A DNA stretch of 64,000 nucleotides from Burkholderia sp. GAS332 (lineage in GTDB: Bacteria; Pseudomonadota; Gammaproteobacteria; Burkholderiales; Burkholderiaceae): positions 186,001-250,000 of the forward strand of contig FSRV01000002.1 in NCBI GenBank assembly GCA_900142905.1, read 5' to 3'. A program made the translations under genes and the position numbers. Below, piece after piece: positions 8,625-16,905 of this stretch (within the stretch, counting starts at the first letter, position 1; the number at the start of each line of letters is the position of its first letter). A model generated the notes under the pieces. The model was not told the DNA's origin and did not search any database. It was given only the letters and a program-made list of their open reading frames with translations.

Positions 8625-9854
8625 ATGCCGACAAAATCTCTCGACGCCGCATCGTCCGCCATGTCCACCGAAGCGGCGCAGCGCCTGCCTACCTTGATGC
8701 TGGCCGCCGGCCTGTCGTTAGGCAGTGCGATCGCGCTGGGTCTTGCGCGCTTCGCTTACGCGCTGCTGTTGCCGTCGATGAAACTCGACCTCGGCTGGAG
8801 CTTTGCTCAAGCCGGCGCGATGAATACCGCTAACGCGCTGGGCTATCTGCTGGGCGCGTTGGCCTTTCCGCGACTCGCGCGCCGCTGGTCGGCCGGTATG
8901 TTGTTCGGCGCCGGCTGCGTGGCCACTGCGCTTCTGATGGCCATCAGCGGGCTGCTTGCCGACACGCATTCGCTACTCGCGTCGCGTGTCATCACCGGCG
9001 CGAGCAGCGCGGCGGTTTTCATTAGCGGCGGCGTGCTGGCGGCGCGACTGGCGTCGGCGAGACCGCACGATGCGGGGCTCGTACTCGGCTTGTATTACGG
9101 CGGAACGGGGTGGGGCATCGTCGCTTCGTCGGTGCTGGTGCCGCTGACGATCTTCAACGTCGCGCATGGCTGGCAGTTTGCGTGGTTCGCACTGGCGGTT
9201 GCGTGCGCTGTGTTCGCTGCGATCGCCATCGGCGCCGCGAGGAAAATCGACAGCGCGCATACGGCCGGACCTTCGACCGCACATGCTTCCGAAGCCGCCG
9301 ACGCGCCACGTTGGCCGCGTTTTAGTCCCGCGCTGGCGGGCTATGGATTGTTTGGTGTCGGCTATATCGGCTACATGACGTTCATCGTCGCGCTGCTGCG
9401 CAATGCGGGCATGAGCGCCGCGGTGGTGACGGGCTTCTACCTGTTGCTCGGCGTAGCGACGGTCGTCTCGGCGCGCGTGTGGTCCAGTCTGCTCGACCGT
9501 ATGCGCGGCGGCCACGCGCTCGCGATACTCAACGCGTTGCTCGCAGTGGCGACGCTGTTGCCCGCGCTCTTCACGCAGCCGTGGGTGGCGTTTGTCTCCG
9601 GCGTGCTGTTCGGCGCGACGTTTCTCTCAGCCGTCGCCTCGACCACGGCTTTCGTGCGCCACAATCTGCCCGCGAGTCACTGGGCCAAGGGCATCAGCGC
9701 ATTCACGATCGTGTTCGCGTTCGGACAGATCGTCGGGCCGATGGTGATCGGCTGGGTCTCGGATGGCGCCGGTCTCGCCCGCGGCTTGGTGTATTCCGCG
9801 TTGTTGCTCGCGGCCGGCGCGGTGCTGGCGGCTTGCCAGAAGCCGTTACGCTGA
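8625..9854 (+). CDS. MFS transporter, YbfB/YjiJ-like
   Basis: A 409-residue membrane protein with about 12 hydrophobic segments. Seen: the N-terminal LGLARFAYALLLPSM signature of the YbfB/YjiJ branch of the major facilitator superfamily, a following LGWSFAQAGAMNTANALGYLLGAL helix, the GLYYGGTGWGIVASS helix, and a cytoplasmic loop between helices 6 and 7 rich in Ala/Thr/His. The substrate is unknown. The start may be the ATG at 8625 or the in-frame ATG at 8661; neither has a strong ribosome-binding site. It diverges from the nitroreductase operon and converges on the Lrp-type regulator. Confidence 0.8.
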   Translation: MPTKSLDAASSAMSTEAAQRLPTLMLAAGLSLGSAIALGLARFAYALLLPSMKLDLGWSFAQAGAMNTANALGYLLGALAFPRLARRWSAGMLFGAGCVATALLMAISGLLADTHSLLASRVITGASSAAVFISGGVLAARLASARPHDAGLVLGLYYGGTGWGIVASSVLVPLTIFNVAHGWQFAWFALAVACAVFAAIAIGAARKIDSAHTAGPSTAHASEAADAPRWPRFSPALAGYGLFGVGYIGYMTFIVALLRNAGMSAAVVTGFYLLLGVATVVSARVWSSLLDRMRGGHALAILNALLAVATLLPALFTQPWVAFVSGVLFGATFLSAVASTTAFVRHNLPASHWAKGISAFTIVFAFGQIVGPMVIGWVSDGAGLARGLVYSALLLAAGAVLAACQKPLR

Positions 9855-9924
9855 GTCCGAGTCTGAGTCGGCCTGGCGATGCATCTGCGTATTAGTGCGC
9901 GAGGGCCAGCAAGGGACGAAGGCA

Positions 9925-10398
9925 CTAAATCTGCACCGACGGAATGCTCTTCATACACCGCAGTGCAAACATCGAGCGGCTGTGGCGGATGCCGGCGATC
10001 TTGTAGAGCTTCTCGCGCAGAAACCGCTCGTAGCCCGCCGTACCGTCGACCGCCACTTTGACCAGATAGTCGTAATCGCCCGACACCAGATACGCTTCCA
10101 GCACTTCGGTCAGCGTTGCCAGCTCGGCGCCGAAGCGGGCGAGCGCGTCATCGTCGTGACGGTCGAGCGTAACTTCGAGCAGCACGACATCGGCGAAGCC
10201 GAGCTTCTGCTGATCGAGCAACGCGACGTAGCCGCGGATGTACCCCTCGGTTTCCAACTGCCGCGTGCGATTCCAGCACGCCGTGGTCGACATGCCGACC
10301 AGTTCGGCAAGCTCGGCGTTGCTCAGGCGCGCGTTCTTCTGCAACTCGCGCATGATCTTCCGATCCTGGTTGTCCAGTGGGCGATTTCGGGTGGTCAT
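9925..10398 (-). CDS. Lrp/AsnC-family transcriptional regulator
   Basis: A 157-residue regulator. The start at MTTRNRPLDNQDRKIMRELQ matches the family; an in-frame ATG 57 bases upstream is less likely. The N-terminal helix-turn-helix is clear (LSNAELAELVGMSTTACWNRTRQLETEGYI), followed by the ligand-binding RAM domain (VVLLEVTLDRHDDDALARF, AYLVSGDYDYLVKVAVDG). Such proteins sense amino acids and often control an adjacent, divergent LysE/RhtB exporter. Here the divergent neighbour is exactly such an exporter gene, but gutted (10794-11085), so the regulator may have lost its local target. Confidence 0.85.
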   Translation of the reverse strand: MTTRNRPLDNQDRKIMRELQKNARLSNAELAELVGMSTTACWNRTRQLETEGYIRGYVALLDQQKLGFADVVLLEVTLDRHDDDALARFGAELATLTEVLEAYLVSGDYDYLVKVAVDGTAGYERFLREKLYKIAGIRHSRSMFALRCMKSIPSVQI

Positions 10399-10793
10399 AG
10401 CATTCTCGGAAGCATGTTCGGATAAATGCCATTCTAAAGGAAGATCGTCCTGCAAACCGCGAGCGGCTGCATCGCTTTAGGAAGCATATCCAGCCTGCGC
10501 CTGGGTATATTTTCAGGGTGCATTCATGCCCGGGACAACCGTCCGGGCCGCCGGCCCCAAGCCTGCGGTCTTGCGCGGCCACAAGCTGCCATCCGGTGTC
10601 TCGCTGCCTTCACAGGAAGGCAGCACGCGGGCGAATTCCGGCGTCACCCGCGCCGGAAGACGCGCTCGCCGGGCATGGACGCATTTTTCTAACCGAATGC
10701 TTGCCGGTACCTACCGTCCGTACGCCGTCCTTGAACGATCTTCGAGCGCGGCGGCGGCGCGCACTGCCGGCCAAGCCGCAACTTGGCCCACCG

Positions 10794-11085
10794 ATGTCGA
10801 TTCAGTTGTACGTTTCATTTCTCCTCGCTTCCCTTGTCCTTGTCGTCGTTCTTCCCGCAGTTCATTAGCGCGCCTTCGGATGAGGTGCACTGGTCCGCGA
10901 ATCAGCAATATCTCTTGCTGGCCGCGACGTTTGCGCTGGTGTTCGCGCTAGGCGTGGCATCGACGGCGGTGTTTTCGCACCGCTTGCGCACGGTGTTGCA
11001 ACGGCCGAAGCGGTTGCGTGCGGTCAATCGTCTGATGGGCAGTGTGCTGGTCGGCATGGGCGCGTTGATGGCGGCGGTTCGCTGA
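10794..11085 (+). pseudogene. LysE/RhtB amino-acid exporter, internally deleted
   Basis: The first frame gives MSIQLYVSFLLASLVLVVV, a typical LysE/RhtB first helix, then stops at 10866-10868. In another frame the sequence resumes with SFFPQFISAPSDEVH and runs to a normal family C-terminus (FSHRLRTVLQRPKRLRAVNR, then a final membrane helix). About 110-120 residues of the usual ~205 are missing at the junction near 10855. No functional product is expected. It is divergent from an Lrp/AsnC gene, the classical arrangement for these exporters. Confidence 0.75.
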
Positions 11086-11169
11086 TCGAGTCAACTGCGA
11101 CTCGCCAGCATCAACGTCATACCACCGACGATAAAACTCATCACTGGCGAGACAGACGACAGGTCGCGT

Positions 11170-11541
11170 TCAGCTTGGTTTGGTCGGTGTTCTGACCGCG
11201 CTTTGCACCTCGACATTGCGATAGACGTCACGACAGAATTGCATGCCGCCTTCATGCGTGCCTTTGACGGCGACCGCTATCTGCGCAGCGCCTTCAACAT
11301 GTTCAGGCACCGGCGGATTGACGAGCGCGGCGTCGATCGCGAGTGGATCGGCCGGCGAGGTCCGCATGATGCCGATGCCCTTGATCGTCACGGCGAGGCA
11401 GGGGTCCGGCACTTGCGGGCCGTGAGTGGCGGCGACGTTGAAATTGATGTTCAGCGTCCAGAAGCCCTCATGAATATTCTGATGAATGATCACTGCCTTC
11501 ACCACGTCCTGATGTGACAGTGTGTATTCGTTGTTTGCCAT
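11170..11541 (-). CDS. Hypothetical protein
   Basis: A 123-residue cytoplasmic protein with a strong ribosome-binding site (AAGGAGGGA, 7 bp before the ATG). The sequence is beta-rich (GFWTLNINFNVAATHG, CLAVTIKGIGIMR) with Pro residues in loops and no signal peptide or membrane segment. No family was recognised with certainty. It is monocistronic as far as the spacing shows. Confidence 0.6.
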   Translation of the reverse strand: MANNEYTLSHQDVVKAVIIHQNIHEGFWTLNINFNVAATHGPQVPDPCLAVTIKGIGIMRTSPADPLAIDAALVNPPVPEHVEGAAQIAVAVKGTHEGGMQFCRDVYRNVEVQSAVRTPTKPS

Positions 11542-11799
11542 CGGTCCCTCCTTGCTCGTACGCAGTCTGTGCGTGCGCGTGCAGATATGGCATGTGCGAG
11601 GACTAGAGGCCTAGTTTTACGCACCGTTTTGACCAGCGCAAGTGGAAAGGTATGGGCGGCGATACGCGGATCGGTGCAGACGGGTGGAAGAAGAGGGCGC
11701 AAGCGGCACTTAAGGGCGGATGCCTTGGGACGTGCGGCTGCCGGAGCAGGCAGAGCCGCACGGAATGACCTTCAGGTGAACTGCATATCTGGCAAAGGA

Positions 11800-11874
11800 T
11801 TAATGGAAAATGAGGTACAGGATAACCAGTACGATCAGCGGGACGCCAAGAAGCCAGCCGAGAAGGTAAGGCAT
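11800..11874 (-). CDS. 24-residue hydrophobic membrane miniprotein
   Basis: A tiny gene read on the minus strand from the ATG at 11874 to TAA at 11800. The product begins MPYLLGWLLGVPLIVLVILY and ends with a His, so it is a single membrane helix with almost no soluble part. AAGGAG lies about 8 bp upstream of the ATG, a good ribosome-binding site for so short a frame, which is the main argument that it is real. Similar one-helix proteins exist in related bacteria, but I cannot name a family. Confidence 0.5.
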   Translation of the reverse strand: MPYLLGWLLGVPLIVLVILYLIFH

Positions 11875-11988
11875 GATGTGATCTCCTTTCGTATCAATGT
11901 TTGAATACGACGGTGATTCAGCATCCGGCGTGCCTGACGATGTTCGCCCGCGTTTACATGTCTGCGGAAAGGCCCAAACCCCCGCTAA

Positions 11989-13044
11989 TCAAGGCAAATT
12001 CTCCCTCAGAACAATACTGAACTGCACGGGTTTAACGTCACTCATCGCATCGCGCTTCTGCCGCACATTCCGAAAGATCTTCAAACAATTCCCCACCATG
12101 GCCTGCGGCGTTTGCGTGATCAACGCATCCATCGTCCCGTCAATCAGCAGCGCTCGCGTATCAGGCGTCAAGCCGTGCCCGACAAACAGGATCTTCTGTT
12201 CGGAACGCGCTTCCACGATCGCGCGCGCGACGCCGTCCGATCCGCCGCCACTGTTGTAGATCCCGGCGAGATCAGGGTGCTGTTCCAGTAGCTTGCGGGT
12301 CTGCGCATAGTTGCGCTCGCTATTGTCGTGCCCTTCGCGCAGGCCAATGACCCTGACCAAAGGAAACGTCGATTCGATCAAGTGCAGAAAGCCGATCTCA
12401 CGTTCCTCATGCCCGCGATAGTTGAGGCTGCCCGCCAGCATTGCGATTTTCCCGCTCGGCCGTGGCCCCATGAAGCGGCCCAGCAGCAACGCGGCCGTGC
12501 GTCCGGCGGAACGATTGTCGATGCCCACATACGCGAGGCGCCGCGCATTCGACAAATCGGAAATCAGCGTAATCGCCGGCACGCCCTGATCGGCCAGCGT
12601 ATTCACCGCATCGCGCACAACGGGATGCTCGAGCGCCATGAACACCACGCCATCCGCACGTTGACCGTAATGCAGCAGACGGTCGGCGAGTTCCTTCGGA
12701 TTGAAACTCTCGACGTAATGGACACGGCATTTCATGTCCAACGCGTTCCACTGATCGTGCGCGAAGTCGATGTAGTCGCCGAGCATGTGCAAATAGCGAT
12801 TGGTGCCGGCAGGCAAGAGGAACGCGATACGCATCGGTCTCGCAGCAGACGCTACGGGTGCTTCCGGCGTCAGCAGATAGCCGAGTTGCGCAGCCGCTTG
12901 AAGGACACGTTGCGCGGTGACGGCGCGTACCCCTTCGCGGCCATTGAGTACGCGATCCACCGTGGCGGTCGAGACGCCGGCGGCGCGCGCAATGTCGGGA
13001 ATACGCGCCCGTGCCGTGGCGCTGAGGAGAAGCGGTTCGGACAT
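11989..13044 (-). CDS. LacI-family transcriptional regulator
   Basis: A 351-residue regulator with an N-terminal LacI helix-turn-helix (RIPDIARAAGVSTATVDRVL, then NGREGVRAVTAQRVL) and a periplasmic-binding-protein-type effector domain (MRIAFLLPAGTNRYLHMLGD, YVGIDNRSAGRTAALLLGRF, DLAGIYNSGGGSDGVARAI). Family members bind a sugar or sugar acid and release DNA. It is divergent from the TRAP/RuBisCO-like operon, and a 17-bp sequence repeated in inverted orientation lies in the shared promoter region, so it is the likely local repressor. An AAGGACG ribosome-binding site precedes the ATG. Confidence 0.85.
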   Translation of the reverse strand: MSEPLLLSATARARIPDIARAAGVSTATVDRVLNGREGVRAVTAQRVLQAAAQLGYLLTPEAPVASAARPMRIAFLLPAGTNRYLHMLGDYIDFAHDQWNALDMKCRVHYVESFNPKELADRLLHYGQRADGVVFMALEHPVVRDAVNTLADQGVPAITLISDLSNARRLAYVGIDNRSAGRTAALLLGRFMGPRPSGKIAMLAGSLNYRGHEEREIGFLHLIESTFPLVRVIGLREGHDNSERNYAQTRKLLEQHPDLAGIYNSGGGSDGVARAIVEARSEQKILFVGHGLTPDTRALLIDGTMDALITQTPQAMVGNCLKIFRNVRQKRDAMSDVKPVQFSIVLRENLP

Positions 13045-13067
13045 AGCCGTCCTTCGCAGAGTGGAAG

Positions 13068-13084
13068 TCCATCAAAAACCATCA
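13068..13084. promoter_or_regulatory. Candidate LacI-type operator, copy 1
   Basis: The sequence TCCATCAAAAACCATCA, 24 bp upstream of the LacI-type gene start. Its exact reverse complement occurs at 13187-13203. Internally it is a direct repeat of CCATCA spaced 10 bp, one helical turn. Paired exact copies in a divergent regulator/operon region suggest an operator, perhaps with looping across 104 bp; binding is not shown. Confidence 0.5.
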
Positions 13085-13186
13085 GGTTTGCGGTTTGACA
13101 GCGATTGCCGCGCACCCCTAGTCTTGCAGCTATCACACGACGGCTGATACGCAGTGACCGGAAATCAGGGCAGTGTCAGCAAGCGA

Positions 13187-13203
13187 TGATGGTTTTTGAT
13201 GGA
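13187..13203. promoter_or_regulatory. Candidate LacI-type operator, copy 2
   Basis: The sequence TGATGGTTTTTGATGGA, the exact reverse complement of the copy at 13068-13084, located 40 bp upstream of the TRAP binding-protein ATG. This position would cover or follow the promoter of the catabolic operon, as expected for a repressor site. Confidence 0.5.
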
Positions 13204-13242
13204 TTCAACAGTCACATCAATTATAAGCAAGGAGACACCCAA

Positions 13243-14268
13243 ATGACCAACCTCGCGAGACGCACGTTGCTGCGTGCCGCGGCCGCCGTGCCGGTAGCCA
13301 GCGCGCTGGGCTTTCCGGCGATCGTGCGCGCGGCGTCCGGCCCGGAGTTCGTGTTCAAGTACGGCAACAATCTGCCGCTCACGCATCCGCTGAACGTGCG
13401 CTCGCAGGAAGCGGCCAATCAGATCAAAGAGGCGTCGAAGGGGCGCATGGAGATCCGGATATTCCCTAACAACCAGCTAGGCGGCGATACCGACATGCTT
13501 GCGCAAGTGCGCAGCGGCGGCATTGAGATGTTCACGCCGTCGGCGCTGGTGGTGTCGACGCTCGCGCCGTCGGTGGCGATCAATGCGGTTGGCTTTGCCT
13601 TCAGCGACTACAACCAGGTATGGAGCGCGATGGATGGCAAGCTCGGTGCCTACGTGCGCGCCGCGATGCAGAAGGCCGGTCTCGAGTCGTTTGAAAAGAT
13701 GTGGGACAACGGTTTTCGTCAGACCACCACCAGCAACGGCCCGATCGCCAGCGCGCAAAACATGCGCGGTCTGAAGATCCGCGTGCCGGTGAGTCCGCTT
13801 AGCATCGACATGTTCAAAGGCCTCGGTGCCGCACCGACCAGCCTGCAATTCAGCGAAGTTTATTCGTCGCTGCAAACGCATATCGTCGATGCTCAGGAAA
13901 ACCCGCTGCCGATCGTGCAGGTCGCGAAGCTCTACGAAGTGCAGAAGTATTGCTCGTTGACCAACCACATGTGGGACGGCTACTGGTTCGTGTTGAACCA
14001 GCGCGCGTGGCAACGCTTGCCGAAGGACCTGCAAGGCATCGCCAGCGACGCGTTCAATCAAAGTGCGCTGAAACAACGCGACGACGTTCGCAAGCTCAAC
14101 GACGCTGCCGTCGCGGATCTGCAAAGCAAGGGCCTGGCGATCAACCGTCCAGCACCGGACACGTTCCGCGCAGCGCTGCGTCAAGCGGGCTTCTACGCCG
14201 AATGGAAGAGCAAGTTCGGCACGCAGGCCTGGGATCTGCTCGAACAATCCGTCGGCAAGCTGGCGTAG
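13243..14268 (+). CDS. TRAP transporter solute-binding protein (DctP family)
   Basis: A 341-residue periplasmic receptor. The start at 13243 follows AAGGAG and begins a twin-arginine signal (MTNLARRTLLRAAAAVPVAS, cleavage expected after IVRAA). The mature part has the DctP-family pattern: FKYGNNLPLTHPLNVRSQEA, MEIRIFPNNQLGGDTDMLAQ, then MRGLKIRVPVSPLSIDMF, where the Arg is the carboxylate-binding residue of the family, and LQTHIVDAQENPL. The ligand is therefore probably an organic or sugar acid. It is the first gene of an operon with the fused permease, VOC protein, RuBisCO-like protein and DUF1537 kinase. Confidence 0.85.
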   Translation: MTNLARRTLLRAAAAVPVASALGFPAIVRAASGPEFVFKYGNNLPLTHPLNVRSQEAANQIKEASKGRMEIRIFPNNQLGGDTDMLAQVRSGGIEMFTPSALVVSTLAPSVAINAVGFAFSDYNQVWSAMDGKLGAYVRAAMQKAGLESFEKMWDNGFRQTTTSNGPIASAQNMRGLKIRVPVSPLSIDMFKGLGAAPTSLQFSEVYSSLQTHIVDAQENPLPIVQVAKLYEVQKYCSLTNHMWDGYWFVLNQRAWQRLPKDLQGIASDAFNQSALKQRDDVRKLNDAAVADLQSKGLAINRPAPDTFRAALRQAGFYAEWKSKFGTQAWDLLEQSVGKLA

Positions 14269-14371
14269 CCGTGAGCCGTGAATCATGCGCCGCGAACCCT
14301 GAGCCCGGGCCGTGCGGCACATCGGTGAGCATGAGACGAAACGCGGCGAGCGGCCGCGAGGAGGCATCCGC

Positions 14372-16258
14372 ATGTCGAATCACGCGTTGAATCCTGCGGA
14401 GGCGGCCGTCGCGCCGCACGCAGGGAGCATGCCGCGGCGCTGGCTGAGAATCTTCGACCGCGGCCTGATTGCACTCGTTGAAGTCTGTGCGGCGGCGCTG
14501 CTGGCGGTGGAGATCGTCGTGATGCTGGCGGGTGTGATCTGCCGCTATGCGCTGCATCAGCCGCTGGTGTGGTCTGACGAACTCGCCGGGATTCTGTTTC
14601 TGTGGCTCGCCATGCTTGGCGCCGTGCTCGCGTTGCGGCGCGGCGAACATATGCGGATGACGGCGTTCGTCAGCCGTCTTTCGCCGGAGCGGCGTGCATT
14701 CGTCGATACGCTGGCGATAGCCGCATCGATTGCCTTGCTCGCGCTGTTGATCGGACCCGCATATGACTATGCGTCCGGCGAGGCGGCGATCATTACGCCC
14801 GCGCTGGAGATCAGCAACGCATGGCGCGCGCTCGCGTTGCCGATCGGTGCGGTACTCATGCTGATCGTCGGCTTGATTCGTCTCGCGCAGGTGAGTCGCG
14901 TGCGCGACGTGCTGATCGCGCTCGTGATTGCCGCGCTATTAGGGGCTGTGGCGATGTTCGCCGGTCCGTGGTTTCAGACGCTCGGCAAGACCAACCTGGT
15001 GATCTTCTTCGTCGGCGTGGTGGCGATCGGGATTTTTTCGGGTGTACCGATCGGCTTTTCTTTCGCGCTCGCCACGTTTGGCTATTTGGGGCTCTCGACC
15101 TTCACGCCGCTCGAGGTGGTGGTCGGCCGCATGGATGAGGGGATGTCTCATCTCGTGTTGCTGGCGGTGCCACTGTTCGTGTTTCTTGGTTTGCTGATCG
15201 AAATGACCGGCATGGCGCGCGCGATGATCGAGTTTCTGGCGAGTCTCGTCGGGCACTTGCACGGCGGATTGTCGTTCGTGCTGATCGGCGCGATGTATCT
15301 GGTGTCGGGTATCTCTGGGTCGAAGGTTGCCGATATGGCGGCGATCGCGCCGGTGCTGTTCCCGGAAATGAAAAACCGTGGCGCCTCAGAAGGCGATCTG
15401 GTCGCGCTGCTTGCCACCACCGGCGCGCAAAGTGAAACCATTCCGCCGAGTATCGTGCTGATTACGATCGGCTCGGTGACCGGCCTGTCGATCTCCGCGC
15501 TCTTTACCGCAGGGATGTTGCCGGGCGCCGTACTCGCGTTGATTCTGTGCGTGGTGGTGTGGTGGCGCTACCGCAAGGAGGACCTGAGCGGCGCGCAGCG
15601 TTTCAGCAAGCGGCAGATCGGGCGGCTGTTCATTGTGTCGCTGCCCGCGCTGGCGTTGCCTTTCGTGATCAGAATGGCGGTGGTCGAAGGCGTGGCGACG
15701 GCGACTGAAGTGTCGACCATCGGCATCGCGTATTCGATGGTGATCGGGTTGCTCGTCTACCGGCGGTTTGAATGGAAGCGCCTCGGCCGCATGCTGGTGG
15801 ACGCGGCGACCTTGTCCGGTGCGATCCTGTTCATTATTGGTTGCGCGACGGCCATGGCGTGGGCGCTGACGCAATCCGGTTTCTCGCAGGACCTCGCACA
15901 ATTGATGGCTTCGATGCCCGGCGGCGCATATGGCTTTCTCGCGGTGTCGATCGTCGTGTTCGTGATGCTCGGCAGTGTGCTCGAGGGGCTCCCCGCCATC
16001 GTGTTGTTCGGACCCCTGCTGTTTCCGATCGCGCGGCTCGCGGGCGTCAATGAAGTGCACTACGCGATCGTCGTGATCCTGTCGATGGGGGTGGGTCTGT
16101 TCTCGCCGCCGTTTGGCGTCGGCTACTACTCGGCGTGCGCGATCAGCAAGGTCAATCCCGATGCGGGCATTCGTCCGATCGTCGGCTACATGGGGGCTTT
16201 GATTATTGGCCTGATCCTGGTCGCGGCGATTCCGTGGATTTCGATCGGTTTTCTTTAA
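14372..16258 (+). CDS. TRAP transporter fused permease (DctQ-DctM)
   Basis: A 628-residue protein, start chosen at the ATG at 14372 behind GAGGAGG. Residues ~25-190 form the small DctQ subunit (CRYALHQPLVWSDELAGILF is its hallmark). The rest is the large DctM subunit with many helices, beginning near LVIFFVGVVAIGIFSGVPIG and including GSKVADMAAIAPVLFPEM, SETIPPSIVLITIGS and LFSPPFGVGYYSACAI. With the binding protein it forms a sodium-driven importer of an acidic substrate. DctQ and DctM are fused here, a common variant. Confidence 0.85.
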   Translation: MSNHALNPAEAAVAPHAGSMPRRWLRIFDRGLIALVEVCAAALLAVEIVVMLAGVICRYALHQPLVWSDELAGILFLWLAMLGAVLALRRGEHMRMTAFVSRLSPERRAFVDTLAIAASIALLALLIGPAYDYASGEAAIITPALEISNAWRALALPIGAVLMLIVGLIRLAQVSRVRDVLIALVIAALLGAVAMFAGPWFQTLGKTNLVIFFVGVVAIGIFSGVPIGFSFALATFGYLGLSTFTPLEVVVGRMDEGMSHLVLLAVPLFVFLGLLIEMTGMARAMIEFLASLVGHLHGGLSFVLIGAMYLVSGISGSKVADMAAIAPVLFPEMKNRGASEGDLVALLATTGAQSETIPPSIVLITIGSVTGLSISALFTAGMLPGAVLALILCVVVWWRYRKEDLSGAQRFSKRQIGRLFIVSLPALALPFVIRMAVVEGVATATEVSTIGIAYSMVIGLLVYRRFEWKRLGRMLVDAATLSGAILFIIGCATAMAWALTQSGFSQDLAQLMASMPGGAYGFLAVSIVVFVMLGSVLEGLPAIVLFGPLLFPIARLAGVNEVHYAIVVILSMGVGLFSPPFGVGYYSACAISKVNPDAGIRPIVGYMGALIIGLILVAAIPWISIGFL

Positions 16259-16365
16259 GGTCTCTTTTAAGTCTCTTAACAAACAGGTTCGACATTCGGG
16301 CGCTGCGTTCCCGCTGCGCCGGGGCGTCGCTCGTCTTTTAAAACTGGCAGTATCGGGAGAGTTTC

Positions 16366-16905
16366 ATGAGTCGTTTCTTTGGCGAGATCCGTCAGGCCGG
16401 GTACGTCGTGCGCGATATCGAGGCCGCCATGGACTACTGGAGCCGTGTGCTCGGCGTCGGGCCATGGTTCTACAACGAACGTGTGCCGATCGAAAATTAC
16501 ACCTATCGCGGGCAATCGTACGACGTGCATAACTCGGTGGCGCTGGCGAACTCGGGACCGTTACAGGTCGAACTGATCCAGACACGCAACGATGCGCCGT
16601 CGATGTATCGCGACTTTCTCGCCGCGGGCCACACCGGTTTGCAGCACAACGCATATTGGACCACTACGTTCGATGCGGACCTCGCCCGCTTGGAGCAGCA
16701 AGGCTTCAAAGTCGCGATGAGCGGCGAAGTGGGGCGCAACGGGCGCTTCGTTTACTTCGACACCGAAAATCATCCGGGCACGGTGATTGAGTTGTCGGAA
16801 ATCGCCGGGCCGAAAGGCAAACTGTTCGACATGATCTACGCGGCCTCGCGCGATTGGGACGGGCGCGAGCCGGTGCGCCCGTTTCCCGATCTGAGCGCGC
16901 TATGA
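16366..16905 (+). CDS. VOC-family (glyoxalase/dioxygenase fold) protein
   Basis: A 179-residue protein with paired beta-alpha-beta-beta-beta units of the vicinal oxygen chelate fold: IRQAGYVVRDIEAAMDYWSR opens the first module and GHTGLQHNAYWTTTFDADLA the second. The ending VYFDTENHPGTVIELSE supplies the usual C-terminal Glu metal ligand. Family members bind a metal and act as lyases, epimerases or dioxygenases. It overlaps the RuBisCO-like gene (ATGA at 16902), so it very likely acts in the same pathway, perhaps as an isomerase or epimerase; the reaction is unknown. Confidence 0.75.
   Translation: MSRFFGEIRQAGYVVRDIEAAMDYWSRVLGVGPWFYNERVPIENYTYRGQSYDVHNSVALANSGPLQVELIQTRNDAPSMYRDFLAAGHTGLQHNAYWTTTFDADLARLEQQGFKVAMSGEVGRNGRFVYFDTENHPGTVIELSEIAGPKGKLFDMIYAASRDWDGREPVRPFPDLSAL

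Noticed and set aside
12328-13098. 256-codon plus-strand frame opposite the LacI-type gene
   Set aside because: Antisense shadow; the minus strand encodes a clear LacI-family regulator over the same bases.
13095-13124. TTGACA with a poor -10 (TAGTCT) as a sigma-70 promoter for the TRAP operon
   Set aside because: The -35 box is perfect but the -10 is weak and the spacing is 18 bp; not strong enough to list as a feature.
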